Shown here: one piece after another, positions 37,987 through 47,161 of the stretch
How the letters are laid out: the number at the start of each line of letters is the position of its first letter
Numbering within the stretch: position 1 is the first letter of the stretch
Source of the DNA: Bradyrhizobium icense
GTDB lineage: Bacteria; Pseudomonadota; Alphaproteobacteria; Rhizobiales; Xanthobacteraceae
Reading direction: 5' to 3'
Length of the DNA: 64,000 bases
Assembly (NCBI RefSeq): GCF_001693385.1
Contig: NZ_CP016428.1
Coordinates: 868,001 to 932,000 of the forward strand
The notes under the pieces: model-generated
The model's input: the letters and a program-made list of their open reading frames with translations, nothing else
What the model was told of the DNA's origin: nothing
Database searches by the model: none
Made by a program: the position numbers and the translations under genes

Positions 37987-39661
37987 TGTCGTGATCCCGC
38001 CGGCCGTCGGGCTGATTCTCGGCGGCCTGATTTTGCCGATGCTGCAGGTCAGGTTGCGCTGGCTCGCGGTTCTGGTCCTGCCGCTGGTTACGCTGTTGCT
38101 GGTTTGGCAAGTGCCCGACGGCGTGTCGCTCAGGGCTTCTTTCCTTGGATACGAACTCGCGCTGGTCAAAGGCGATGCACTTTCCCGTTTGTTCGCAACC
38201 GTGTTCGCCGTCATGGCGTTCGCCGGCGGCCTGTTTGCGCTCAACCAGAACCGGGTGGTCGAGCTTGCCGCGGCCTTCTGCTACGCCGGCAGCGCCATCG
38301 GCGTCGTGTTCGCCGGCGATTTGCTCACGGTCTTCATCTTCTGGGAGCTGATGGCGATTGCCTCCACGCTGGTGGTGTGGAGCGCGGGGCCTCAGGCGCG
38401 CGGGGCGGGATTGCGATATGCCGCGATCCATCTCCTCGGCGGCGTTCTGCTGATGGCCGGCGTCGCCGGCGAGATCGCCGCGAACGGTTCGGCCGGCTTC
38501 AGCAAAATGGCTCTCGACACGCTGCCGCGCTGGCTGATGCTGGCGGGCTTTCTCGTCAACGCCGGCGCGCCACCGCTTTCCGCCTGGCTGCCGGACGCCT
38601 ACCCCGAAAGCTCGTGGAGCGGCATGGTCTTCCTGTCGGCGTTTACGACCAAGACCGCGGTCTACGTCCTGCTGCGCGGCTTTCCGGGCACCGAGCTGCT
38701 GATCTATGTCGGGCTGTTTATGGTGTTCTACGGGATCGTCTACGCGATTCTCGAAAACGACATGCGCCGCATCCTGGCCTACAGCATCATCAACCAGGTC
38801 GGATTCATGGTGACGGGCATCGGCATCGGTACCGAAATGGCGCTCAACGGCGCCGCAGCCCACGCCTTCACCCACATCATCTACAAGGCGCTGCTCTTGA
38901 TGTCGGCAGGCTCGGTTCTCTACATGACCGACAAGCGCAAATGCACGGATCTCGGCGGACTGTTCCGGACCATGCCAATTACGACCGTCTGCGGAATCGT
39001 CGGCGCGCTATCGATCTCCTCGTTCCCGCTGACGTCCGGATTCGTGTCGAAATCGATGATCTCGGAAGCCGCTGGCATGCAACATCTCGCATCGGTGTGG
39101 TACCTGCTCGCCGCCGCCTCGGCGGGCGTTTTCCTGCACGCCGGCATCAAGTTTCCCTGGTTCGTCTTCTTTCAGAAGGATTCCGGCCTGCGGCCGGACG
39201 ATCCGCCGTGGAACATGCGGGCCGCGATGATCTTCTTCGCCGTTCTCTGCATCGGGATTGGCGTGGTCCCGGGGCCGCTTTATGCGCTGCTGCCCTACAA
39301 GGTCGATTTCGTTCCGTACACGGCGAGCCATGTGGTTTTCTATCTGCAATTGCTGCTGTTCTCCGGACTTGCGTTCTTTCTGATGCTCGGCTGGCTCAAG
39401 CGCACGCTGACGATCACACTCGATCTGGACTGGCTCTACCGGCGGTTTGGGCCCGCGCTGGCGCAGCACCTCGATCGCGCGGCAACGGGCGCATGGAATG
39501 GCTGCGTCAATGTCGCGATGCATGGCGCCCGCGGAATTCCTGAAGGCATCCAGCAATATCTCGGCCCCGAAGGCATTCTCGCCCGCAATTGGTCCACCGG
39601 CGCGATGGCGTTCTGGATGACCATCATGCTGGCCGCCTTTTTGGTCCTGTCCTATCTGTGA
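37976..39661 (+). CDS. Third MrpD-like antiporter subunit, channel Lys replaced
   Basis: A 561-residue homologue, longer by a C-terminal extension with an extra helix at the end. Helix 5 Glu (VFIFWELMAIAS) and helix 8 Lys (SAFTTKTAVY) are kept. At the helix 7 position the normal Lys is Asn (FLVNAGAPPLSAWLP) and the usual His of PLHxWLP is Ser. It may be structural, or may carry a different ion path. It overlaps the small gene before it, and a cupin gene follows after 17 bases. Confidence 0.9.
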   Translation: MTASVVIPPAVGLILGGLILPMLQVRLRWLAVLVLPLVTLLLVWQVPDGVSLRASFLGYELALVKGDALSRLFATVFAVMAFAGGLFALNQNRVVELAAAFCYAGSAIGVVFAGDLLTVFIFWELMAIASTLVVWSAGPQARGAGLRYAAIHLLGGVLLMAGVAGEIAANGSAGFSKMALDTLPRWLMLAGFLVNAGAPPLSAWLPDAYPESSWSGMVFLSAFTTKTAVYVLLRGFPGTELLIYVGLFMVFYGIVYAILENDMRRILAYSIINQVGFMVTGIGIGTEMALNGAAAHAFTHIIYKALLLMSAGSVLYMTDKRKCTDLGGLFRTMPITTVCGIVGALSISSFPLTSGFVSKSMISEAAGMQHLASVWYLLAAASAGVFLHAGIKFPWFVFFQKDSGLRPDDPPWNMRAAMIFFAVLCIGIGVVPGPLYALLPYKVDFVPYTASHVVFYLQLLLFSGLAFFLMLGWLKRTLTITLDLDWLYRRFGPALAQHLDRAATGAWNGCVNVAMHGARGIPEGIQQYLGPEGILARNWSTGAMAFWMTIMLAAFLVLSYL

Positions 39662-39678
39662 TCGCGAAGGAGACGCCC

Positions 39679-39963
39679 ATGCTCGCCGCCAAGTCCGATG
39701 TCCAGGTCGACACCCCCGAAGTCCGCGTCACCGAGTGGCGGCTGGCGCCGGGCAGCGCCACCGGCCATCACACCCACGAAATGGATTACGTGATCGTGCC
39801 GGTGACCTCAGGCGAGATGACCATCGTCGCGCCGGACGGCGAGCGCACCAAGGCGCAGCTCGCCTCCGGCAAATCCTATTTTCGAAAGGCCGGCGTCCAG
39901 CACGATGTGCTGAACGAGACCGCAAGCGAGATCGTGTTCCTGGAGGTCGAGCTGAAGCCCTGA
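39679..39963 (+). CDS. Small cupin-domain protein
   Basis: A 94-residue single beta-barrel. The first cupin motif is GSATGHHTHEMDYVIVPVTSG, with His, His and Glu-type metal ligands. The second is less clear, around GKSYFRKAGVQHDVLN. The ATG at 39679 follows CGAAGGAGACGCCC. It lies directly after the Mrp operon on the same strand and may be co-transcribed. Ligand unknown. Confidence 0.85.
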   Translation: MLAAKSDVQVDTPEVRVTEWRLAPGSATGHHTHEMDYVIVPVTSGEMTIVAPDGERTKAQLASGKSYFRKAGVQHDVLNETASEIVFLEVELKP

Positions 39964-40171
39964 CCCATCCATCTCGGCTTCCAGGTTGGCTTCACCGGGC
40001 AGCAACGACGCATGCTGCGCTGCGCCCTGGCGAAGCGGGCAGTTTCGATCGAACCAAGCCGGTTTCGTTTGGCCTGCACGGGAACTGCTGAATTGCCACC
40101 GATCTGTCGCACTTGATCCCTCAATGTGCCTCAAAGTTCCGGCAATTGGAGGGCCGCGGGGAGTGGCCGGA

Positions 40172-41221
40172 ATGCTGAATTACCTGAAGAAATTTGCGGT
40201 GGACATCTTCCCCTCGGTGGCCGCGACGGTCATCGGGGCGTACATCGTCAACCACTACATCGTGACCAGGCCAAGCGCGGACGCTCCTGCCGCGGCGGCC
40301 GCGGCCACCAATCCCGGAAAGGCTGAAGCCAAATCCGACGCCAAGTCGACCGAGACCATGGCCAGCGTCAGCAACCTTCCGGCCGCGGGCGTCAAGGCTA
40401 GGGGTATCTCCGAGAAGGCCATCATGGAGAAAACCGCTGCCGAACGGTCGGCGGTGGTCGAAAAGGCCCAGGAGAAGGCCGAAGCGAAGGCCGAAGCGAA
40501 GGCGGACTCCAAACCCGATACCAAGTCCTCCGATGCCAAACCTTCCGATGCCAAATCTTCCGATGCCAAGGCCTCCGATTCCAAGTCTGATGTGAAATCG
40601 GCCGAAAGCCCGGCCGACGCTACGAGCAATCCTGCCGACCAGCGCCGTCATGCAGCGCTATCCCGCGAAAAGGAAAAGATCAGGGTGGTGCTGCCATCGC
40701 CCGTGCAGCCCGTGAATTCTTCGCCGGCTCCAGTTGCGGCGGCTGCACCCGCTGTTCCCGTCGAGACGGCGGTAGCGCCCGATGAACGGCGCGATGCCAA
40801 CGATCTGGCGCGCGCCGCGATCGAGCGCCTGCGCGCCAACGGCGAAGCATCGCCGCGCGCCTCCGAGACGGCCCGCGCACCTGAAGCGCCAAAGGAAGCC
40901 CCAAGGGAAGCGGCGAGGGTTGCGAATGCGCCCGCGATCGCAAATGCACCCGCGCTTCGTCCGCTGCCGCCGCCGATCATGGTCTCGGGCTCACCCGCTG
41001 GCGAACCCTTTGGTCAGGGTTCGTCGCAGCAGACACGGCCGCCTTATGCCGAGACCGTCGACCCGAACCGCCCAGTTCCGCCCGCCGATATTCCGGTCTC
41101 GCGCCCGCTCGATCTGCGTGCCGATGGTGCAGAACCTTCCGTGCGTGAACGCGCCACGGCGGCTGCCGAAGATGCGTTGTCGACCGCGAAGTCGATCTTC
41201 CACGCGGTGCTGCCGAAGTAA
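40172..41221 (+). CDS. Membrane-anchored Ala/Lys/Pro-rich protein
   Basis: About 349 residues. A short N-terminal amphipathic start (MLNYLKKFAVDIFPS) leads into one membrane helix (VAATVIGAYIVNHYIV). The rest is low-complexity, with charged Ala/Lys/Glu and later Pro/Ala-rich segments, and no folded domain is apparent. Four consecutive 15-base units at 40526-40585 encode SSDAK, PSDAK, SSDAK, ASDSK. The start is inferred from the membrane helix and GGGGAGTGGCC upstream. The composition suggests an envelope-spanning linker or scaffold; the function is unknown. Confidence 0.65.
   Translation: MLNYLKKFAVDIFPSVAATVIGAYIVNHYIVTRPSADAPAAAAAATNPGKAEAKSDAKSTETMASVSNLPAAGVKARGISEKAIMEKTAAERSAVVEKAQEKAEAKAEAKADSKPDTKSSDAKPSDAKSSDAKASDSKSDVKSAESPADATSNPADQRRHAALSREKEKIRVVLPSPVQPVNSSPAPVAAAAPAVPVETAVAPDERRDANDLARAAIERLRANGEASPRASETARAPEAPKEAPREAARVANAPAIANAPALRPLPPPIMVSGSPAGEPFGQGSSQQTRPPYAETVDPNRPVPPADIPVSRPLDLRADGAEPSVRERATAAAEDALSTAKSIFHAVLPK
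40526..40585 (+). repeat. Four in-frame 15-base tandem repeats
   Basis: Units begin at 40526, 40541, 40556 and 40571. The shared core is TCCGATGCCAA, and each encodes a five-residue xSDxK unit of the anchored protein. Copy number may vary between strains. Confidence 0.8.
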
Positions 41222-41339
41222 TCTGCGAATCTGCGACAGAGGCATGCCCTCGGACTTGGTCCGGGGCGGCCTTCCGCCTGGCGCAAGGAAAGCGCATCAA
41301 GCTGCAGCCGGATGCTGATTCAAGCAAAATTAAAAGCCT

Positions 41340-41984
41340 CTAGCCGCCGGTTCGCGCAAGTCCGCTTCGCGCGGCTTCGTCCTTGGGCCGGAGCGCGAGC
41401 GCGCGGCCGTAGGATGTGAACGCCTTGGCCTTGTCGCCCAGGCGCTCATAGGTGACGCCGCGCGCCGACCAGGCTTGCGCGCTGTTGGGATCGGCCTGTA
41501 CCGCTTCGTCGAGATCGGAAGCGGCTTCCTTCGCCCTGTCGATAGCGAGGTAGCTGGTCGCCCGCGCCAGCAGCGGCTCGACCTGTTGCGGCGTCAGGCC
41601 ATTGGCCGCGGTGAAATCCGCAATCGCGTGCTCATGCTGCTTGTCGGCCTGGTAGATCAGGCCGCGGCCGTACAGGGCCGGCACGTTGTAGGGATCGAGT
41701 GCCAGCGCGCGGTCGAATTCCGCGAGCGCTTCCTCGGTCTTGCCGGATTTGGCGAGCGCCAGGCCGCGCGCAGCGTGGCCTTGGGCATCGCTGACGCTTT
41801 GTCCGCTGATCGTGCCGGTCGGCTTCTGCTCGACGGCCTGGGGCTTTTCCCTGTCCGATCCCCACGATCCCAGATCGAATGAACAACCGCCGAGAGGAAG
41901 GGTGAGAACGATCGCTAGCAGCGCGATGGGGACGGCCGTGAAGCGCGAAGCGCAGGGAAGGGCGTTGCAATCCGTAACGGCCAT
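41340..41984 (-). CDS. TPR-repeat lipoprotein
   Basis: A 214-residue protein. The signal peptide ends in a lipobox, LPLGGC, with the acylated Cys near residue 35. Three tetratricopeptide repeats follow (starting around AARGLALAKSGKTEEAL, ALYGRGLIYQADKQHEHA and AWSARGVTYERLGDKAKA). Such proteins organise envelope complexes in the periplasm. I start at MAVTDCNALP so that the signal peptide is at the N-terminus. No operon partner; the partner proteins are unknown. Confidence 0.85.
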   Translation of the reverse strand: MAVTDCNALPCASRFTAVPIALLAIVLTLPLGGCSFDLGSWGSDREKPQAVEQKPTGTISGQSVSDAQGHAARGLALAKSGKTEEALAEFDRALALDPYNVPALYGRGLIYQADKQHEHAIADFTAANGLTPQQVEPLLARATSYLAIDRAKEAASDLDEAVQADPNSAQAWSARGVTYERLGDKAKAFTSYGRALALRPKDEAARSGLARTGG

Positions 41985-42145
41985 GCAGCGGAATACTCTC
42001 GCGTGTTGGATCGCGCATAGGTAACCCGACGGGCCGCAAAATGCATCGGTCAAAATAGCCGCAACAGCCGGCGAAGGAGACGCGAGTGATCGAGCAGGCC
42101 CGCGCGCAGAGGCGCCGATAATCCAATACGCGGGTCTGGATGGCG

Positions 42146-42176
42146 AAAACAAAAACGCGGGCCCGAGGCCCGCGTT
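42146..42176 (-). terminator. Intrinsic terminator of rpsU
   Basis: On the - strand the stem ACGCGGGCC / GGCCCGCGT has a very short loop and is followed by TTTTTGTTTT. It starts about 27 bases past the rpsU stop. It is a textbook terminator. Confidence 0.9.
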
Positions 42177-42202
42177 CTCAATTCAAATCTCTCGAAACGC
42201 GC

Positions 42203-42505
42203 TCAGCGCGGTCCGCGCGGACCTGCACCCGGCCCACGGCCGCCAGCGCCACCACGGTCGCCACCGGGACCGGCGCCGAACACCGGCTTGGGCTTCATCG
42301 GCAGCAAGCCTTCACGCTGCAGCTTCTTGCGGGCCAGCTTGCGCGCGCGGCGCACGGCTTCGGCCTTTTCACGGGCCTTCTTCTCGGACGGCTTTTCGTA
42401 GTGGCCGCGAAGCTTCATCTCGCGGAAGATACCCTCGCGCTGCATCTTCTTCTTCAGCGCCTTGAGGGCTTGATCGACATTGTTATCGCGGACGAGAACC
42501 TGCAC
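42203..42505 (-). CDS. rpsU: 30S ribosomal protein S21
   Basis: The N-terminal 60 residues are typical S21: [20 protein letters not shown] and the basic helices [20 protein letters not shown]. The protein is 100 residues, longer than the ~70 of E. coli, because of a Gly/Arg/Pro-rich tail ([13 protein letters not shown]) that is common in Rhizobiales. It binds near the anti-Shine-Dalgarno part of 16S rRNA and aids initiation. Monocistronic with a strong terminator. Confidence 0.96.
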   Translation of the reverse strand: MQVLVRDNNVDQALKALKKKMQREGIFREMKLRGHYEKPSEKKAREKAEAVRRARKLARKKLQREGLLPMKPKPVFGAGPGGDRGGAGGRGPGAGPRGPR

Positions 42506-42824
42506 GCGGCATCCTCTTTCAATTGATCGGATAGGAATTCTGGTAAAGCGAAGGGCCGACCAAAGGCCTGGCCCTTAACCCTGAGCGCGGGCATGTAGCA
42601 GACAAAACCGCAAATGTCCACCTGGGAAGGCGGTTTTCGGCCCCGAAAAGCTGCGAAAATCGGCTGGATTCGGCCGCTAGACAGAGCGTTTTCAAGCGAA
42701 GCGGACACCGGTCGCGTCAAGAAAACGCGTCAAAACAAGAATCTAGAGCCCGTTTCCTCAAATAACGAGCCCTTCACGGACCCTCCCTAATATCCAGCAG
42801 CGCAAAAACATGCGGGAGGCGAGA
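42506..42824. other. 319-base intergenic region between rpsU and aqpZ
   Basis: Holds the divergent leaders of rpsU (-) and the aquaporin gene (+). I see no repeat, riboswitch or convincing small gene. The sequence is locally less GC-rich around 42720-42770, as expected for promoters. Confidence 0.5.
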
Positions 42825-43547
42825 ATGAATACCAAAAAATATACCGCTGAAGCGATCGGCACATTTTGGCTCACTTTTGCGGGATGCGGCAGCGCGGTCA
42901 TCGCCGCCGGCTTTCCGGAGGTTGGAATCGGCCTGGTCGGTGTCTCCTTGGCATTCGGCTTGAGCGTCGTGACCATGGCTTATGCGATCGGCCACATCTC
43001 GGGCTGCCATCTCAATCCCGCCGTTACGATCGGCCTCGCGGCCGGCGGACGGTTTCCGGCGCAGCAGATCGTTCCTTACGTGATCGCTCAGGTGATCGGT
43101 GCTGTGGCTGCCGCGGCGCTGCTCTATGTGATCGCAAGCGGCGCGCCCGGCTTCGATCTGGCCAAGGGCTTTGCCTCTAACGGCTATGACGCGCATTCGC
43201 CCGGTCAGTACAGCATGGTGGCGTGCTTCATCACCGAGGTGGTGATGACCATGATGTTCCTGTTCATCATCATGGGCGCTACCCACGGCAAGGCGCCTGC
43301 GGGCTTTGCGCCGCTGGCGATTGGATTGGCGCTGGTGATGATCCATCTCGTCAGCATCCCCGTCACCAACACGTCGGTGAATCCCGCGCGCAGCACCGGG
43401 CCCGCGCTGTTCGTCGGAGGCTGGGCGCTGGCGCAGCTTTGGCTGTTCTGGGTTGCGCCCTTGATCGGCGGTGCGCTCGGCGGCGTGATCTATCGCTGGC
43501 TCAGCGAGGAGCCCGCCGGCGTCGTGGAAGGCTTGAAGACGGCCTGA
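42825..43547 (+). CDS. aqpZ: Aquaporin Z
   Basis: A 240-residue, six-helix water channel. The two NPA half-helices are seen in [11 protein letters not shown] and [11 protein letters not shown]. In the second, the Arg after NPA is the selectivity-filter residue. HxxxI-type packing and the Cys near position 20 resemble E. coli AqpZ. A water-specific rather than glycerol channel is inferred from general similarity. The ATG at 42825 follows GGGAGGCGAGA. Confidence 0.95.
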   Translation: MNTKKYTAEAIGTFWLTFAGCGSAVIAAGFPEVGIGLVGVSLAFGLSVVTMAYAIGHISGCHLNPAVTIGLAAGGRFPAQQIVPYVIAQVIGAVAAAALLYVIASGAPGFDLAKGFASNGYDAHSPGQYSMVACFITEVVMTMMFLFIIMGATHGKAPAGFAPLAIGLALVMIHLVSIPVTNTSVNPARSTGPALFVGGWALAQLWLFWVAPLIGGALGGVIYRWLSEEPAGVVEGLKTA

Positions 43548-43578
43548 TCTGCGATCGCGCCCCGGCGCGAGCAAAGCG

Positions 43579-44682
43579 CTACTTCTTGCTGGCCGGTGCC
43601 ACCTCGGTGACGTGGCCCATCTTGCGGCCCGGCCGCGGTGCGCCCTTGCCGTAGAGATGAACCGTGGCGCCGGGAACCGTCAACCATTGCTCGTAGTCGA
43701 GGATATCGTCGCCGATCAGGTTGGTCATGGTGACCTGGCCGTGGCGAACCGGCTTGCCGAGCGGCCAGCCGGCTATCGCCCGGATGTGCTGCTCGAATTG
43801 CGAGACCGAGGCGCCATCCAGCGTCCAGTGCCCGGAATTATGCACCCGCGGCGCGATCTCGTTGACCATCACGTGCGGTCCGCCGTTCCCGGCAACGACG
43901 AACAACTCGACTCCGAGCACGCCGACATAGTCGAGCGCATGGGCGATCTTCTCGGCAACGGCTCGCGCCTGTGCAGCCAGCTCATCCGATATCGCGGCGG
44001 GCACACGCGAGAATTTCAGGATGTGATCGCGGTGCTCGTTTTCGGTGACATCGTAGCATTCGACATGGCCGTCCACCGAGCGCGCGGCGATCACGGAAAT
44101 CTCTCGCTCGAAGGGAACGAAGGCTTCGAGGATCGCGGATTTGGTGCCGAGGTCTTCCCAGACCTGAGCGGGATCGTCGCCCTCGCGAACGATCGCCTGG
44201 CCCTTGCCGTCATAGCCGAAGCGGCGGGTCTTGATCACGGCGGGAAGGCCGATGCGCGCAATAGCGGCCTGCAGGCTTTCCAGTGACGACACGTCGGCGT
44301 AATCGGCGGTGTCGATGCCGAGCCGCTTGACGAAATCCTTTTCGATCAGCCGGTCCTGCGTGGTTTCGAGGATTTTCTGCGCCGGCAATACCGGACGGCG
44401 CGCAGCCAGCACCATGGCGGTGGCGGCCGGCACGTTCTCGAATTCATAGGTGATGACGTCGACATCGTTGGCGAACAACTCCAGCGCCTCGACGTCGGCA
44501 TATTCGGCGCAGGTTGCGTTCAGCACGACGTCGAACGCGGGCGAGTCCGGGTCCGGCGAAAACACCTGGCATTTGAGGCCGAGGCGCGCCGCCGCTATGG
44601 CCAGCATCCGGCCGAGTTGTCCGCCGCCGAGAATTCCGATGGTGTCGCCCGGCTTCAACTTCACCTTGCCTGAAGCCGTCAC
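43579..44682 (-). CDS. purK: N5-carboxyaminoimidazole ribonucleotide synthase PurK
   Basis: ATP-grasp enzyme that carboxylates AIR using bicarbonate in purine synthesis. The 367 residues begin with [20 protein letters not shown] (pre-ATP-grasp). The ATP-grasp core includes [12 protein letters not shown], and the metal site is at [15 protein letters not shown]. Its start overlaps the purE stop by four bases, so purE and purK are coupled, as in most bacteria. Convergent with aqpZ. Confidence 0.97.
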   Translation of the reverse strand: MTASGKVKLKPGDTIGILGGGQLGRMLAIAAARLGLKCQVFSPDPDSPAFDVVLNATCAEYADVEALELFANDVDVITYEFENVPAATAMVLAARRPVLPAQKILETTQDRLIEKDFVKRLGIDTADYADVSSLESLQAAIARIGLPAVIKTRRFGYDGKGQAIVREGDDPAQVWEDLGTKSAILEAFVPFEREISVIAARSVDGHVECYDVTENEHRDHILKFSRVPAAISDELAAQARAVAEKIAHALDYVGVLGVELFVVAGNGGPHVMVNEIAPRVHNSGHWTLDGASVSQFEQHIRAIAGWPLGKPVRHGQVTMTNLIGDDILDYEQWLTVPGATVHLYGKGAPRPGRKMGHVTEVAPASKK

Positions 44683-45167
44683 GCCGAACCCTCCGGGCGC
44701 TCCTTGACGGCGTCCGTCTGCTGCTTGCGCCAGGCAGCGAGCCGCGCGGCGAGGGCGGTATCGTTCAGCGCGAGCACGCTGGCCGCGAGCAGGGCGGCGT
44801 TGATGGCCCCGGCCTTGCCGATCGCCAGCGTTCCGACCGGAACGCCGGCCGGCATCTGCACGATCGAGTAGAGCGAATCGACCCCCGACAGCGCCTTGGA
44901 TTCGACGGGAACGCCGAACACGGGCAGTTCCGTCAGCGCCGCAGTCATGCCGGGCAGGTGCGCCGCGCCGCCTGCGCCGGCAATGACAACCTTGAAACCT
45001 TGGGCTTTGGCGCCCTTGGCGAAGGCAAACAGCCGGTCCGGGGTCCGGTGGGCCGAGACGATGCGCTTTTCGCAGTCGATCCCGAGCGCCGCCAGCGTCT
45101 CGGCCGCGTGGCGCATGGTCTCCCAGTCGGACTGGCTGCCCATAATGATGGCGATCGGTGCGGTCAT
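44679..45167 (-). CDS. purE: N5-carboxyaminoimidazole ribonucleotide mutase PurE
   Basis: A 162-residue class I PurE, which moves the carboxyl group from N5-CAIR to CAIR. Diagnostic motifs are [21 protein letters not shown] (catalytic His) and [13 protein letters not shown]. The presence of PurK confirms the two-step class I route. The start ATG at 45167 follows a purine-poor leader. Confidence 0.97.
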   Translation of the reverse strand: MTAPIAIIMGSQSDWETMRHAAETLAALGIDCEKRIVSAHRTPDRLFAFAKGAKAQGFKVVIAGAGGAAHLPGMTAALTELPVFGVPVESKALSGVDSLYSIVQMPAGVPVGTLAIGKAGAINAALLAASVLALNDTALAARLAAWRKQQTDAVKERPEGSA

Positions 45168-45318
45168 CTCGTCAATTCTGTTCAGGAATCCAGAAACATA
45201 GGCCGATTATAGGATCGGCCCGCGGCTCATCCAAGGCGTGGCAAGGGATCAGGAATGGACTATCCTGTCTTGGTGAATCCCGGCAAGCCTTCATAAGCGT
45301 GCCTGCACAGGGAAGGCC

Positions 45319-46002
45319 ATGAAGAAGAAAACCAGGGCGACCGCCTCCAGGGCCGGAAAACGCCCCAAAAGTGCGGCTTCCGGGCGAAAATCCGCACCGC
45401 GGCGCTCGCCGCCAGCGGCATCCCGGCCGCCGGCAGCGTCCAACGAAACCAAGGCGACGATTCGCCGGCTGAAGGCGCAACTGGCCCAGACTCAGGCGCA
45501 GATCGAGGAACTTCAGGCCTCCGCCGATACCGACTTCCTGCTGGGCATTCCGAACCGGCGCGGTTTCGAGCGCGAGCTCAATCGTGCGATTGCCTACATG
45601 AAACGCTATCGCGCCTCTGGTGCCCTGGTCGTGCTCGACGTCGATCGCTTGAAGCCGATCAATGACGCCTTCGGTCACGCCGCAGGCGATCAGGTGCTCA
45701 AGGCCATCGTCGCGGCGCTGCTGGCGCAAGTGCGCGCTTCCGACGTAGTCGGCCGGCTCGGCGGCGACGAGTTCGCGCTGCTGCTGTGGAATCTCAGTGA
45801 GACCGACGCCAGGGCCAAGGCGGCGGCGCTGGAGGAGGCGATCGATCGCCTCAGCTTCGTGTTCGATGGCCACACCATCAGCGCGGGCGCCTCCGCGGGC
45901 GTCTCCGTTCTCGATACCCACTCCGAAGCCGGTCGCGCGCTGGAAGCGGCCGATAGCGCCATGTACGTGCGCAAGGCGCTGCGGCGGCATGAGGCGTCGT
46001 GA
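45319..46002 (+). CDS. GGDEF-domain diguanylate cyclase
   Basis: A 227-residue cytoplasmic protein. The N-terminal 45 residues are basic and Ala/Ser/Pro-rich. A coiled coil (about 46-72, TIRRLKAQLAQTQAQIEELQ) precedes a GGDEF domain (about 73-225). The active-site GGDEF is intact at 148-152. There is no RxxD inhibitory site five residues before it (the residues there are DVVGRL). It probably makes cyclic di-GMP as a dimer held by the coiled coil. No sensor domain is evident. Confidence 0.93.
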   Translation: MKKKTRATASRAGKRPKSAASGRKSAPRRSPPAASRPPAASNETKATIRRLKAQLAQTQAQIEELQASADTDFLLGIPNRRGFERELNRAIAYMKRYRASGALVVLDVDRLKPINDAFGHAAGDQVLKAIVAALLAQVRASDVVGRLGGDEFALLLWNLSETDARAKAAALEEAIDRLSFVFDGHTISAGASAGVSVLDTHSEAGRALEAADSAMYVRKALRRHEAS

Positions 46003-46029
46003 AGGGCGTAAGCCGAGAGCAATGACGAC

Positions 46030-46280
46030 CTAAAGCCCACTGAGATCGTCCGGCACGTTACCGAATTTGCGCAGCAGTTTCGCGTCGCCGAATTCGCCCA
46101 TCATGGGATCGCCGCTGCGGCTGAAGGCCACGGCGCCGATGCTGCCGGCCATCCGCGACATTGTCTCGGCCCGCCGCAGGGCGGTGGTCGGGCTCTGGCA
46201 TTCTTCCGCGGCGCCCGCCACGGCGAGCCGCTATCGTCTTGCAGGAATGGCATTGCGACGTAGTAGGTGACATCGGCCAT
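46030..46280 (-). pseudogene. Frameshifted small conserved protein gene
   Basis: The first reading frame begins MADVTYYVAMPFLQDDSG at 46280. The rest of the protein, VAGAAEECQSPTTALRRAE to FGNVPDDLSGL, continues in a different frame down to the stop at 46030. The shift lies near 46224-46230, and one extra base there would restore a continuous reading of about 83 residues. The combined product resembles a short bradyrhizobial protein family from memory. Either the gene is inactivated or one base is miscalled. Function unknown. Confidence 0.6.
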
Positions 46281-46308
46281 TGTATCGCTCCAGTGTGATC
46301 GCTCCAGA

Positions 46309-46515
46309 TCAGGCCGCGTTGCTATTCGCACGTTTGGCCGGCACACAGCCGGCCGCTATCGTGGCCTGCAGCTCCTCCAGTTCGATTTCCAGATACTCGT
46401 TCGCCATGATCAGCGCCTTGATGGTCGAACGCAGATTGCCGTCGCACATCGCAATCGCCTGATCGCAGGCCTGCTCGTAGTGGTTGTTGTCGGACAGGGG
46501 CGGTGTGGTGGACAT
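46309..46515 (-). CDS. Small conserved protein of unknown function
   Basis: A 68-residue protein, mostly helical: ACDQAIAMCDGNLRSTIKAL and NEYLEIELEELQATIAAG, the latter probably a coiled coil. It has no signal or membrane segment. It precedes the frameshifted small gene on the same strand by 28 bases. No function can be assigned. Confidence 0.6.
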   Translation of the reverse strand: MSTTPPLSDNNHYEQACDQAIAMCDGNLRSTIKALIMANEYLEIELEELQATIAAGCVPAKRANSNAA

Positions 46516-46714
46516 GGCTGGACTCCCGAGGCTGGCGGCAGGAAGGCATGTTCTCTTTTTGTTCTCATTGAGTCAAGTCGCATCCGCCAGCCGGAGGCCT
46601 TTTTTGCCGGCCGCCCGGCAAGCTTATCGCGCCATGGCGTGTGGATGTCGGGGAAAAGGATCTGCCGAAAGGCCGATAGCTTTGCGCGCCGACTTGGGCA
46701 GAACGCGGCAACGA

Positions 46715-46921
46715 TCAGGCGATGATGTCGGGCGTGATCTGGTCTTCGATGAAGGCGATGCGGTCGCGCAATTGCAGCTTGCGCTTCTTCAGCCGCTGCA
46801 GCCGCAACAAGTCCGGCGCCGGCGACTGATGCAGCGCGTCGATCGCCGCATCGAGATCGCGATGCTCCTGCTGCAGCCTGGCGAGCTCGGTTTCAAGCTC
46901 GCGCTCATCATCGTCGGTCAT
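46715..46921 (-). CDS. YdcH-like DUF465 protein
   Basis: A 68-residue helical hairpin protein. ELETELARLQQEHRDLDAAID and LQRLKKRKLQLRDRIAFIED are the two helices of DUF465, with the conserved LKKRKLxLRD segment between. Function unknown. A second DUF465 gene lies 240 bases away, transcribed in the opposite direction. Confidence 0.85.
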   Translation of the reverse strand: MTDDDERELETELARLQQEHRDLDAAIDALHQSPAPDLLRLQRLKKRKLQLRDRIAFIEDQITPDIIA

Positions 46922-47161
46922 GGTCTACGTTAGCTGAAAGCGCGATCAGGTTGCGAACGGATTCTTCGGAAGCTGGTGGTGAATATCGTCCCTGCGAGGC
47001 CGCTCCGCAAGCTGACTGGGTTCCATAGTCACGATTGGTTACAGATAAATCCGAAAATATGAGAGGCCCCGATTCTGGATTCCCATCGACAGATTCGGCG
47101 GCTGGTGTACACTCGCGCGTCCGGATCGAACCTGAGGTTTCACCCACCGAGGAGATTTCGT

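Noticed and set aside
43548..43578. Terminator between aqpZ and purK
   Set aside because: A GCGCC / GGCGC stem is present but there is no T-run on either side.
46560..46625. Hairpin TTGCCGG / CCGGCAA near a T-run as a terminator
   Set aside because: The T-run lies on the wrong side of the stem for a + strand terminator, and the - strand would have an A-run.
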